This document shows, piece by piece, positions 22,633-37,600 of a DNA stretch of 64,000 nucleotides; the first letter of the stretch is position 1; every line of letters begins with the position of its first letter. The notes under the pieces are model-generated. The model was not told the DNA's origin. It made no database searches and saw nothing but the letters and a program-made list of their open reading frames with translations. This DNA comes from Mactra quadrangularis (lineage: Eukaryota; Mollusca; Bivalvia; Venerida; Mactridae). Where the stretch lies: positions 30,884,702-30,948,701 of the forward strand of contig CM046309.1 in assembly GCA_025267735.1 (NCBI GenBank), in the 5' to 3' direction. The position numbers and the translations under genes are program-made.

Positions 22633-25600
22633 GTATTGTATTTGTATCATAATTTATATATCAGCATAGTATATATTTACATTGACTTACTCTATTAGTC
22701 AACAATACTGAACAAGCCCACTACAAACTTTTCATACAGGTTCTCGAATAAACTTGGCTAATGAACAAATTTTAGTACATATTTATTTGGTTTAAATGAT
22801 TAACGTTGAACATGATTTCTAAACAAATATGGAATGAGAGAAATTTCACTCTTGTTTAATGATACATATTTCCCATTTATGTTGGTAATCTCTCACAGGG
22901 ACGTAGATATTGTATTCATGTCCTTTACTTTTTGTGAAGCTTTTAGGCCTGTAGGTGTATTCTTTTTATTTAAAACAGTCTCATTTTAGATAAACTTTTC
23001 TGTAAGATTTTATGGTTTTATTTTTCTCCTTACATGGTACTTTTTATTGTATCAATAAAGATATTCTGTGATTTCATTTGATGCTTTAAAATTTCCTTCA
23101 GAATCATTTGATGACTAAAGAACATATTTTATAATTAATTTCAGTTATTATGTGAACCAGAGACATTATGTGGTATAACAGTAACATATAATGATGATAA
23201 ACATCAACAACATAATAATAAATCTACATCACAGTGTAATGATATGGCTTTAATAAAATTGTAAGTTAAGATGTACTTTATATTGGTCACTTTTCTAGGT
23301 TTGAATCTTACTAGGGGCTCTACTAATTTCCTTAAGGAAGAAATTTACTTGTGATTGCTTCACTTCGTGCCAGTGTAAATGCAATTCCAATGTACTTAGT
23401 AGTTTTCTTTTAGAACAAACTTGTGTTGTTATTACTATTCATTCGTATATCTACATGGTTAAAATGTCTTACCTAAACATCATTTCTCTGCTATATCAGT
23501 GTTATGGTACAAGCCTATATGTTAACATACTGTTTTAAAACATAGATTATACTTTGTGTTAATAAACAAAAAATTCATTCACGAAACAAGAATTTTATCC
23601 ACTTGACAATCTCATGTAAGTGTGTACATAGACTGAAACCACTTACCAATGTTGGTTGACTGTAATAAGAAGGACAGCATATTGTCAAAAGTTTTATAGT
23701 AATTTACCAATATGATATACATGTAGTGAGTTTTATGGCTAGAATTTTTCATGAGACGGTTAATATGGTCCTTGGTCATTTTATTTTCTTTGCTCTATAC
23801 TTCTATTATATATAAGAGAGTTGTTTTATATTTCAGGATAATAGATTCTATACAAGAATGTTGTCATACCAACGATTCCTCATTATGTTTCTATAGTGTT
23901 ATGTGTGTTGGTGATTTATTAACATCTATAAAACATTTAGATCAAGGTATTGGTCTACATCCTAGTAGTATACAAACTATAAAACAAAAATGGCATCAAC
24001 CTAGTAAGTAATCGGTTTAGCATATTTGTATTCCATCATCATCATCATCGGTCTTTTGATTATCATGCAGGTGTGGGGGCCTTATCCACATCAGTGGGCC
24101 TCCTTCCAGGTAGCTGGCTTGCTGCACGCATGGCATTTCTCTAACCTGCTCTCCACGTGTCTCTCTCTCTTGAGGGTAGATCACAGTATTTAGTGATTTG
24201 TATTGAGTTCTCTTGATGTATTGACATTATTCATACATACCCAGCCATATAATTTGTGAATCAGTCTATTTCACTTTCAAATCAAGCTCTGTATTTTGAT
24301 TTTCATATTATGTTTATCTTAACTTTCCACTATTTTTAGATTATGTATGTAGTCTGACAGATTTTATATTATATAGTTCAAACTCATTAAAATTTGCTGC
24401 CAGTTCAACAACTTTTGTGAAGAGTTATGAAATTGCAAATGGAAGCAATAAATGGGATATAACAATAATGATAAAAAGTGTTAATTTAACTCCAGATTTT
24501 GTTTATCATACAATGATAATAAATAGCTTGATAGCTTAATCATGAAATTATTATAAACAGAAGTTTAATATAGATTGTAGGATTGGGTTAAATTTGTAGC
24601 ACAGTACCATGATGTCTCTGTAAAACATATAACTTATAAAAAGTCAGAGAGGCTCTCAAATAGTTGTATTACATATTACCCTGTTACACATTGTTTACAG
24701 AGACACACAGATGTATGTCAGAGAGAACTATATCTATAACCTCAGATAGTGAAGATTGTTCACTGTATAAAAATGATAAAACAATCAATGAAACAGGTGA
24801 TGCAACCGAACAACTAAACAACAAAACTGATCATCATATAGGTAATGTTTTAAGTTCTTTCATTGGTTAGTTTAAAAATGGTTACAGAAATATTAAGTTT
24901 CCTGTAAATAACTGTTAGTCAAAGGAGTTGCTCTTATACAAGGATCATGGCCTCATTGTATGTTTTTTTCACTAAACCAGGGAAGTATAAACCCAAATTG
25001 TCTGCTAAAAAGTTTGCCTAGCATGAATTCCAGTTACTCAGAAAAAAATGTGGTTTATTTACAGTTTATCCTTTTATGTGAACAGAATATACATGTAGTC
25101 GATCAAATACTGTCATCATAGACCTGAATAAATGCATAATTGAAAACTGTAATTTTATTAAATTCTGTTTTTTAAATCATGACTTGACACACAAATTAGA
25201 TAGAAGTAAACACTTCATGATAAAAAATGTATCAGTCTGCCCTCAAGCTGGAATGTTGCAACAGACAATTTGGCCATCGAAGTTTCACAACCCAGCAATA
25301 TAGGATTTGTTGAACTGATATGCTAATATATAATTATTGTATATTTTTATTATTACAGATGTAGATGATAACAAGAAGAAATGTTTAACACATTATAAAG
25401 ATTTAGAGAAACAAAGTGCTATATTATTTATTGAAGAATTAATACAAAGTTTACCATATCTTCTATCATTATCTACTGTAACAGAGATTGATGAAGCTAT
25501 GCAGAAATTCTCTACACATTTCTCTGATAGTAAGACACATCTTTATCTTCATGTTGTTAATTGGTTAAATTGAATTTTAAAAATTTACTAGAAATTTTGA

Positions 25601-28600
25601 AGTTTTATTTGTATGAGTTGTACTTCTTCTTCAAGAAAGGGCTGTAGAATCCTGCTTGATTGTATAATGACCATTGGGTTAACTTGTATGCTATTTCCTA
25701 TTTTTGATATAATTCCTTAAGCTGCTGTTGGCCAGTTGTTATCCATTGATAAAGACATACTTGTTTAAAACTTTAGTCTAGAAATCTAAGCCCTTTGCAA
25801 CAATTTCACTATAAAATGGAAGAGTTTTGTTAAACACCATAAAAACCAAATCAAACTGATATTGAAATAGTATGAATCTCTCTTCTCTAAACAGCAAAGG
25901 TTTAAGTGCCTGAAATCTTATCTATCATAGCGCATGCAGCTCAAGCTATTGAGAGGATAATACTTTGAAAGATCTGATTTAGATTAAATTGGAATTTTCT
26001 TTACTAATTTATAATCAACAGGTAGCTTCTGATAGTTTCATTTGAAATGCATGGTAGTTGAAAGTATTAATGCTGAATATTATATTAGTACTCAATGTTC
26101 AATGTATGATGTACTTCTATTATAGAGATATCAAAGAGTGATATAAACCCTACATCAGATATGGTTACAGTATTAAATGCTGACAGTATATATTCTACAT
26201 CATATACAGTATTATGTCTAGCATTAAATCTATATAGAAATGGTTACTTTGAGTCTCATGATAAATCTTTGATACCTATCTCTGAGGTAAGTTAGAATTG
26301 CAGAGTTTAGTTTCTAATTATTTTATCTTGGTTGTAAAACAAGTTCTTACTACTAAGATGAATCACTTTCGGGTCCACTTCCTGGTCCTCCAGTTCTAAA
26401 CTGGCTGGAAATATTTCTTGCTCAAGGAAACAACAGGATATGTTTTTGATAGGATTTGAACCAATTGTCAAGTTTATGTAAATAGTTTCATCTGGTAAGG
26501 AGATTTATCTTGGTAAAGTCTTATGGAATGGATTTTAGGATTGCAGATTTGGTTTTAGGTAAAAAAAAAAAAGAATTATATTCCGACTGAAGATAATTCT
26601 TGTTTAATTTTGGTATTCTTTCATAGTCCTGTGCATTTGTAATAGTGAGAAGAAGGAATGATGGCATATACTTAAACCTCTCAGCTAGCTTAGTTGGTAG
26701 CACACAAGTCTACTGATTAAGGAGGGTTGATATGATTCCTAAGCTAGGTATACTGTTGTGGAATATAGCCTTGAACTATTGTCATCTATTATTCTCTATC
26801 CTACCACTGATTCTAAATTATGTAGATCAGTTGTCAGTCTCTGACAAAAAATGTGTGCAATAAATGGTTGAAGGCTTAAACTAGTGATATAGCCATTCCA
26901 GGATCAGTGAGTAGGTCCGATGACCACCATGATGTGACCTATGCAGAGTGTTGCTTTAAACCCAATTCCCCAAAATACAACATACATTATGTGAATGTAT
27001 GACAGTTTTTAATATGGACTACCATATGAAAATTTATTTTTCATGTTAAAATCAAAATAGCTTACATTTTCTTTTGTTTGGTTAAAAACTATTATATCAC
27101 AAGACTGGTTTTATGCTATATTTTCAGCAACAATTTATAGACTGTGTATTGGATACAGATATGTTTCTATTTTTATCACCTGACTGGTTGTCTATTATAT
27201 ATAATACAATATTAGATAGAGATATATTTACTGAAGTCAAAGTGGATATCAGTGAGGACAGTGCTTTGATTATCGCTTTAAAAGGTAAGATATAGACATC
27301 TTGTATATGCTGGTACATAATATCTTACAGGGAAAGCTTTTATCTTAAGTTTATTTATAAATGATTGTGTTAAGTTTGTTAGTAAAACAATTTGCTATTT
27401 ATGTTAGTGGTGAAAGTCATGAGCTTTACTGGATATTATTTTTTTTAGACTTTTTCTTACATAGTCAATTGTGTAGGTGATTAAGTGAGCCAGTTGCTAT
27501 TGATAGAAAAAATGTACATATAAGCTGTAAAATCCAAATTAAATGTTTGCAAAGTGTGAAGAGATATTACACACGCTTGGACTATTGAAGATATTATCAC
27601 TTTGTTAGGAAGGTCAAACTTCCATGACTTACTGACAAAAATGCTTAGTTAATAAAAGGTAAATATTTTTTATAATGCCATCAGACCTATAGAAAACTTG
27701 ATAGACATGTCTTGACCATCTGGCAGTTTTACTGATAGCTTGTTATAATATTATGTTATTTTAGATATAGATGGTAGTGTAGATTATATAAATGAAAGTC
27801 ACATGACTACAACCACCACTACTACTAGAGATCATGTATTTATGGATGATGATGATACTTCTACTTGTAATACTGAACTGTTACAAGCTGGTAATTATAT
27901 TATTATCATTATATTGTTTAGTGTATGAGAATGGTCAAATTCTGAACCACTATTATACCTTTTGAAAACCTTGGGCTGGATTCACTCTTAACTATGTAAG
28001 ACTCAGGGTTTACAGTTGTTAATAAACAGTTTTCTGGTTCCACTTAGTATTACTACTGATTTCAGTGTTTTAAGAAAGAAATTTGCTATGTAATTTATAT
28101 AAAATCTGTCTACTTTAGCATTTTGAAAGGAGGTTTTTTGTATTTTTAAAAGTTTAGACTTTCACACTTGAAAAAGTTTTCTTATTCCACTTAGTGGGCT
28201 ATGAAGTCCCTTATAAACAGGGCACCAATTTAACACTCACCCAATCACCTATAACAACTAAAATTTCATATGGTCGACCAAAGATTTTGAAATGTGGTGA
28301 TCAGAAAGAGACTGTGTGTTTATTTAGATGCTTGCTAGTTGGTTTCAGATTTAATTATTTTATCACACATCACAAACAAGATGTATCGACCACTAAAATA
28401 AGATGTCCATACACCAATTATAAAATAAGATTTTCATATACTGTGATCATTTTAACAGAACAAACTAAGTTCCAAATCTAGTTGTACGATTACATGTATT
28501 GGGTCTCTTGTATTTTCTTTGGGTTACTGAAGATATATTTGAACATGGTTTGAATTGTATTTAGTCTATAGTTTAAATTGTCTTAAGTCTATAATGAAAC

Positions 28601-31600
28601 CAGGTTTTATAACTTTTTTTGTAACTTTAAGTATAAAAGCGTGCCCTGTAAAAAGATTTAATTTCATAAGTGCCTCCAATTTTGTCATTATCATCAAATT
28701 TCAATATTATAGATTTCATGTTCTATCCTATATTACAGGAAAATTATTATCCTCGGAGATATTATCAACATGTTGGACAGGTATATTAGATGTATTAACA
28801 ACATTACTCAATGATAAATGTGGTATAGGTATCACTAATACATTTGCTATCATGATTGGTACAGAAGGTGCTAAAGAAGAAAGTCTAAGAAAGAGAGAAG
28901 CTTTATGTAAATGTCTCGATAGTCTTCAAACTGCTGCTAAACTTTGCTGCTCTCTTGGTAAGTGATTGTTTATAAACATTATTGTTAAAATTTGTTCTTG
29001 TCGACATAACATTGTTTTAGCTATTGTCAATCTTGGCTATTCTCAATTATCTATAAAAAGAAATTTGATTTTTTAAAGAATCCCTTTGGCTAACAATACA
29101 ATTGTTTTATAAGTATTTTTAATTTTGAGCAACATTTTTTAGTTATTTTTTCTAAACAAACATGTACTTGTTTCTTCATGTAATGATGGTTTTAGGCCTT
29201 TTCCAAGTCATTATTTGAATCATGTTATTTATACTCTTATCTTCAGTCTGAAAAATCATTGATTATTGGAATTTATTATTTGGTCATTATTTGTATATAC
29301 TGGCTGATTGATTCCTTCCTCTGCTATGTGTGTTTAAATTTTTAAGCATAATTATTAGGCAGGATAAAGTTTCTTTTATAATGAACTTTTATGAGAGGAT
29401 ACTTGGCTTTACTACTTTGTTGTGATTTAAAGTAATTTAATATTTATTAGCCGGATTTTTCAACGAAAAAATTCGGCTAATAGTTTGGCGAACACAGGTG
29501 GGCAGGTGGGCGGGCGGACGGGCGTCCGGTGTCGTTAACAATTGCGTTAAAGTTTTTAATGTAACTTATATTTCTGCCATTTATAGTCAGATCTCTACAA
29601 AACTTTATACGATGATAACATACCATGTGATGAACAGAATAAGACAATAACCGCAACTCTACCTGGCTTTATTATGGATTATTGCCCTTTGTAATTTTGG
29701 ATGTCTGGTGTCGTTAACAATTGCGTTAAAGTTTTTAATTTGGCATATTTTTCTGCCATTTATTGTCAGATCTTTACAAAACTTCATGCAATGATAACAT
29801 ACCATGTGATGAACAGATTAAGACAGTAACCTGAACTCTACCTGGCTAAATAATGGATTATTTCCCTTTGTTTTTTTTGCGTTAAAGTTTTCAAAATGTT
29901 GGATATCTCTGCCATTTATGGTTAGATGTTTATAAAATTTCATAAAATGAATAAGTACCATCTGTTGCAAAGAATAAGACAGTAACCACAACTCTACCTG
30001 GCTTAAAAATGGATTATTTCCCTTTGTTAATTTTGCGTTAAAGTTTTCAAATTGTTAGATATCTCTGCTATTTCTGGTTAGATGTTTATGAAATATCATA
30101 CAATGAGTACATACCATCTTTTGAAAAGAATTGAACATTAACGGCAACTCTACCTGGCTTAATAATGGATTATTTCCCTTTGTTATTTTTGCGTTAAAGT
30201 TTTTAAATTGTTGGCTATCTCTGCTGTTTATGGTTAGATGTTTGTGAAATTTCATACAATGATTACATACCATCTGTTGCAAAGAATGAGACTGTAACAG
30301 TAACTCCACCTGGCATAATAATAGATTATTTCCCTTTGTTTTTTGGCGTTAAAGTTTTCAAATTGTTGGATATCTCTGCTATTTATGGTTTGATGTTTAT
30401 GAAATTTCATACAATTATAAGATACCATCTGTTGAAAAGAATAAGACAGTAACCGCAACTCTACCTGGCCTAATAATGGATTATTTCCCTTTGTTTTTTT
30501 GCGTTAAAGTTTTCAAATTGTTGGATATCTCTGCCATTTATGGTTAGATGTTTATATAATTTCATACAATGATTACATACCATTTGTTGGAAGAATTAGA
30601 CAGTAATGGCAACTCTACCTGGCTTAAATATGGATTTTTTCCCTTTGTAATTTTTATGATAAAGGTTTCAGTATGTTGGATCTCTCCAATAGCAAGTATT
30701 CTGGCATTTTCCTGTCATATTTTACCGCCATTTTGTTTCAACAATTCACTATTTGCCATATAAGATTTTTTAAATTAAATTCTCTTACCAATTTCATACC
30801 ATTAGTTTTGCTTTATTTTCATTGATAGTTTTCATGTCTTATGCCATCTTTGTCAAATACCAACAAAATAATCAGATAAGATACAATAGGACAAATATAT
30901 GGTAACTGAAACTCTTTTTTTCCTTCAAGATTCATTATCGCCCTTTGTATACCTTCTGATAAGCAATTTATCAAATGACTTTCTTTTGTACCAACGTAAA
31001 CTTGTTCTCAATGTTCCCATATGCAGAAAAATCCGGCTTTAATGTGGCTCCCACATTATCTTTCTTGTTTAATTTCAAATTTACTGAACATAATAAATAA
31101 AACAATTAGTACATGTATTTATACCCTTGTACATTTATAGGTCTACAGGAGAGATGTGAAGGTGTATTTACATTACTAGCAAATACGTCATGTGTAATGG
31201 AAGATTTTAAACATGCTACAAATACAACTGTAGATAGATCTAATCAGAAATCATCTATACTAACATCACAATCTAAACCTAAATTAGTTAGATTACATGC
31301 TGCACATGTATTAAGTATGGATGCTATCATGTCTACTGGTCTAGAGATTGGTAGTCACTCTGCTGAGTGTTGGAAACAAGTATTTAGGTAGGGATAGTGT
31401 TTGTTTCACTCTTTTATGATATGAGATTTCTCTGTAAGCATAACAAAGAAATTCATTTAAAGTAGAATTTATATATGCTTAATGAGTAGCATTATCTTGT
31501 GTGATGTAACAATTTGCGTTAAAATTTAGCAGGTTTCAGACTATATTAGTTTTTCTAATAATAGAAATATCAAAACATTCTTTTAAGTTGGTTATGTACT

Positions 31601-34600
31601 GTGGCTGCTTCCAACAGTAAGCTTTTCTGGGCAATTTGTACCAATACTTGCTCCCTTTCACAAGTCTGAGACAACTTCTTATATGGAGGGAAATTTACTT
31701 CATTTCTGAATTTTTATGCTAAAACTTCCCTAGTTTGAAGTCATGTATATTTACCACTGCAGCATGACTTAAACATATTTTTGTCTACTTATGTATGTAA
31801 AATATACACTTGTTGATTGTTGTTTCAAAATGAAGCAATTCCTTTGTTTTACATATTACAGATGTTGTGCATTTATATCAGAGTTAGAACATACATATTT
31901 TAGTCAAGGTAATAATCAATCTAGTTTACCTAGGATACAACAAGAACAGGCTGTAGATTTTACATCTATACAAGATGAGTAAGTACATCTCAATTTTATA
32001 TAAGACTTTGATTGGATAACTTTGTATATGGTGCTATTGTGGGACAAAATGTCAAATAAAATGTATATATACAATAGGTTATCACTTCCCTAATAGTGTA
32101 ACTGATTGGCTGATATAATGTAATATCTCAATTAGGGCCAGTCTTTACCTGGATTGCATGAAGTTTAGAACTATTGAAAATTAATTTTGGGACAGTGAAA
32201 ATTACTTATTTCATTCCATTGGGCTGGTTGATTGTTTTGTGCTTTACTATGTACGAGGGATGATCCAAAATAAAGTGGACTTTTGCTACAGTTAACGTTT
32301 GCTTGGTACAATCAGAAAACTAAGTACATCAGCATAAATAAGAATATGTCCTGCATATTCTTACAAAATATCAGAGCAAAATACTGACTCAGTAAAAAAT
32401 GATGATCATTAGAAAACTATCACTATCAGTGACTCGGCGCGCGTCAACGACGTCTTCGTAACATTAATGGCGTCGTCACTCACACAGCACAGTACTCAAT
32501 GTCAAATAACGGCAAATAGATTTGAAAATCGATTCACATTTGACATTTGCAGGTTGCCGATAAACATGCCCTTCATTGTATCGTAACCCATTTCAAGCTT
32601 ATCTGCCAAATTGCGAATGGTTAGACCTCGGTCCGTATTCAGTGCTTCCCAAATTGATTTCTCTGCCGTCGTTTCGTTTTTCCCGTTTCTTCACCCACCC
32701 TGTCTTTCTTGAAAGCTGTCTCTACCCTTCCCAAACTTTTTGTGTCACTTAAAAACTTAACTTCTACTGACTGGATTTATTCGTTTAGAGTTTTCAATCA
32801 ACTTAAGCGTCTTGGTTGGCAATTTTATGAGATTATGACAAAATTTTATGACGCAACATACTTCCATCCGGTCAGGTGACAATATTTTAACGTTCGTTGC
32901 GTTGATGAGATCGTGTTATGAATGTTGTTTTCTCCATAACGCCTTGATCAAATGAAGTTAAATTTGGACATGACGTCATTTTTACACCCACAAGTCAGTT
33001 GGTGAAGTTTCGCGTTGTTTGTTTCATTATTTTCAGAGGAACAATACAATATGTTTCTCAAACATAGTGATTATAACGGCGCGCGCCGCATCGGCGTTAC
33101 CTTGGTTATGAAAACGCATGGTGCGGTCTTATGATTATAAATATTTGTAATTTTATTGCTTTGTTTGATTCATTTAATGTTCCGATTTACAACCATATAA
33201 GTTTTTAAAAAATATTTTTAAAATTGTAATAGAAGTATTAAAAGTCCACGTTATTTTGGATCATCCCTCGTATTATAATAAGTTGGGGTGGTTTTTTGGG
33301 AACATTTAAGATGATGACCAATTAAAGCTTAGTTTACTCCAAGATAAATGTGCTAACTACTGAATGTTGGTGTTTCTGGTATATATAAGAGTGTTGATGT
33401 TCTTCCATGCTTAAAAGTTGACTCCCACTATCAGTGACACTTTGACAATGGAAGAAGATGTTAGTATTTCTGGTTGTTGCTAATTAGTTTTGAACAAATA
33501 TGAGTGATACATAAAGACCTTTACCATGCTTGAGATATTGAATGTAACACTTCAGAGATTAGTTTCATAATTGTTTAAAAAAATACTGTTACTTTTTATA
33601 CAAAATCATTAATAGGGATTTTCTAATTTATTTCAGTGATGGTGAAATCTATGGAGTACCAATGGCCCCTGTGGTCCCTGTAGCCCCTAGAATCAATGTA
33701 CCAGCTCTAATAAAACAAAGTTGTATAGAATCAGGCTGGGATAGAACAAAATCTGGAGGTGGTGGAATGTTAAACTCTGTACAAGCATCACAAGCTTTAT
33801 GTGGACTATCACAACAAGTTGACAGGTAAGTGGGATAGAACTAAATCTGGAGGTGGTGGAATGTTAAACTCTGTACAGGCATCACAAGCTTTATGTGGAC
33901 TATCACAACAAATTGACAGGTAAGTGGGATAGAACTAAATCTGGAAATGGTGTAATGTTAAACTCTGTACAAGCATCACAAGCTTTATGTGGACTATCAC
34001 AACAAGTTGACAGGTAAGTGGGATAGAACTAAATCTGGAGGTGGTGGAATGTTAAACTCTGTACAGGCATCACAAGCTTTATGTGGTCTATCACAACAAG
34101 TTGACAGGTAAGTGGGATAGAACTAAATCTGGAAATGGTGTAATGTTAAACTCTGTACAAGCATCACAAGCTTTATGTGGTCTTTCACTACAAGTTGACA
34201 GGTAAGTGGGATAGAACTAAATCTGGAAATGGTGTAATGTTAAACTCTGTACAGGCATCACAAGCTTTATGTGGTCTATCACAACAAGTTGACAGGTAAG
34301 TGGGATAAAGTGATCCTGTTACTCGGGTACTTTTACAATGAAACTTAGGCTAGTTGTTGATCTATGAAGTGTGTTTGAATACTTGCCCCTTTTCTCATTG
34401 GTGACTCTTACAATGTACAGAACAGGCTGCTTATTATGTCATAATAAAATACTATACAAAGCTGGTGGCTTAGAAGATCATAATCAAATTAATTTTAGTA
34501 TTGTGTAATGGGACTTGTGCAGGATTTATTTCGTTCATATTTCATTCACCAGTGCCTTTTCTTTAAAAGTTTAGTCTCTAATGAAAATGAAAAACTTACT

Positions 34601-37600
34601 ATTAAAAGATCTTACTATCAATTAGCTTTCACAAAGATCAATTTATTTATTGCGAAAGTTGCTTGTATAAAATGTTAATTTTCCTTTTTATTTATCTTTC
34701 CTTGTATTTTCAGGTTATTTGAGGAAGCAGCCAACAGTTTAAACATGACGTCACTGACATCATTCCTGGCAAGTTTATGTGAATCAAGTAAACAACAGTT
34801 ACATAAGATAAGTAAAACAATGATAGATGATGATGAATTACCTAATGAACATCATAATTTACCTGTAAATTCATTACATCTATATAGATTACAGAATGTA
34901 TTGATGAAGATAGCACATAGTGATAGACCACTGTTACATCTCATCAAGGCTTGGAGTGTTGTTTCTTCATATTTAGTAGAGGTATGGGTAATTTGATAGT
35001 ATATTTGACTTTTTTTATTATGTACTGATTTTTAGCTCGACTTTTCGAAGAAAATGAGAGCTATTGCTATCACTTTGGCGTCGGCGTTGGCCTTGGTTTT
35101 CAGGTTAAAGTTTTTTGAAACACTTATAACTTCAACACTATGCAAGTTATTTTATTGAAAGTTGGTACGTATACTTATTTAGTGGGACTATATTAACCAT
35201 TCTGTGAAAGGGGATAACTCTGGATGAATTATTTTATGAGTTAAAAATTGCAAAATATGAGGTTAAAGTTTTTCCTTTGTAGAATATCATCAATACTGAT
35301 CAAGACATTTGACTTAAAGTTTGTATACTTATTTGTCAGTACCATATCTACATGACTGTGAAGGCACGTAACTGTGGATGAATTATTTTTGGAGTAATTG
35401 CCAAGGTTTTATACTTAAAAAATTGCAAAATATGAGGTTAAAGTTTTTTTCTATGTAGAATATCTTCAATACTGATCAAGATATTTGACTTAAAGTTTGT
35501 GTACTTATTTGTCCATACTATATATACCCGACTATGATGGGACGTAACTGTGGATGAATTATTCTTGGAGTAATTGCCCTTTTAAACTAAAAAAATGCAA
35601 AATATAATGTTAAAATTGTTTCTATATGTAATATCCTTAATACTAATCAAGATATTTGACTTTAAATTTGTATACTTAATTATCGGTACTATATCTACAC
35701 AACTATGAAGGGACATTACTGTGGATGTATTATTTTTGGAGTTATGACCGTTTATACTTTAACATTTAAGTTTAAAATTTGTTCTAATGGGATATATTTA
35801 GAACTTATGAATATATTTGAATGAAAGTTGGAATGCTTATTCATCAGTTCTTCATCTATCGGACTATAAAGGGACATCACTCTGGATTAATTACTTTCCG
35901 AGTTATTCCCCTTTCCCCTTTATACTTTGATTATTAAGGGTTATGTTTGCTCAAATTGAATATATTTTGTTAGATAGAAAGTTAGTATACTTTTTCATCT
36001 ATACTACATCTAGTCGAATACAATGGGATGTAATAATTGATGAATTATTGTTGGAGTTGTGACCCTTTTCAACTTTTAAATTCGGGAGAAAGTATTATGA
36101 AATATTTTCAATACTTATGGAGATATTTAAATGATAGTTAGTATGCTTATTCATCAGTACTACATGTAGGCGACTACATAGGGACATAACTCTTGATGTT
36201 CTTTTTGAAGTTATGTCCCTTTACTTTAATTTTGAATTTTGTTCACATTGAAATACAATGTATTTATAGTTCTTCATATAGATATTTAGATGAAAGTAGG
36301 TATGCTTATTCGTTGATAGAATGTCTACTTTACTCTGAAGGGACGTTACTATGGATGAATGTTTTAGGAGTAATGCCACTTTTATATTTTACAAATATGA
36401 ATTGGTAATTATTATTTGACTGAATTATATGCTTTCAACAATTATGTCCTGTCTTGAAATTACTTTTGTTTTAAGATAAGCCTTGCCATGAACAAAACAC
36501 CCGAAAAGTAGAGCGCTGTCCTAGGACTGCTCTTGTTATGTTTGATTATTGAAAAAGAATGATGATTTGAAGACCTCTCATGCCAGTTCAACATGAAAAG
36601 CATGAAAAACTTAAAAGCGTGCATGTAAATGTTATAACTTTTTTTTTATTATAGTGAGATATAATACTATTGTTTTTAAGTATTTGTTGTTGAAAATAGA
36701 TATAGAACTGCAAACAACACACAGTAGGGTTATTCAAATAACCTTTAAGATACTTTATATTATTCCTAAAATGCCCTTACTGAATAGCCCTATGTGATTT
36801 TGTTCTAAGTTATTTGTAAGTGTGATGAAAGCCTTAACTTGCTTGTGTTGTTCTCAAATGAATATGTACAAGCATTGCTCATGTCATTTCAAGTGTCATG
36901 CAAATACAGCTTTATTGACCAAATAAGGACATCATGCCTACCTAAACAGTGTATTAACCTCTGTAATATAATGATTATTTTCCAGTCAGCAGGACATAAA
37001 GATAGAAGTATATCTAAGATGGCTGTCACATGTGTACATGATTTTATTATAGCTGTAATGTCTTGTCATTCTGAATTACCACATTTTCATACAAATGAAA
37101 TGTTATGTAAAACATTTGAGAATATTCTATGTCTTGAACTATGTGATGGTGATGTACAAGACCAGGTTAGTTTACTTATCAAAAACTTATCTTTTGTATT
37201 TTTTATAATTTCAAATTTTTAGTGAAGTAATTTTCTGAGCTAAAATAAAATATTGTATGTTCCTCCTTCCTGACTCATTGGGACAGGTTAGGGTGGTACA
37301 TTGTACATGAATGTAGCCAAAATATTTAAACCATTTTTATTTTTTTAATAAATTGATTATATTACTTACTCTGATCACTCATTTGTAAGGAATAGAACAG
37401 TATCTTAAGTGAAATTACGTCAGTACCAAAAGTATTCAGCAACTAAAATATACAATGTAGTTTGGTATTAGAGAAATTCTACCTTAAAAATTTTACATTT
37501 GGTAGTAAAGTGATTATTCTAGAATACAAAACAGGGCAGAGAGGCAGAAAAAAGGGGGCAGGGTGCATCAGAGGGTTTATTTATCCAAGTGACTATTTCT

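Noticed and set aside
28194..28481. A 95-residue frame in ARFGEF3 intron 17
   Set aside because: No similarity to the family, no splice sites in phase, and the human protein has nothing between the flanking exons.
30055..30458. Two overlapping minus-strand frames with internal repeats
   Set aside because: They come from the tandem units of the Helentron-like element; no domain and no start context.
33826..34295. Extra coding exons of ARFGEF3 in the repeated units
   Set aside because: The 94-bp units are not a multiple of three, lack acceptor tracts and run into a stop after AGG; they cannot add coding sequence.
33815..34301. Recursive splice sites (CAG|GTAAG) at each unit junction
   Set aside because: The AG|GT word is right, but no polypyrimidine tract precedes it, so use as a recursive acceptor is unlikely.
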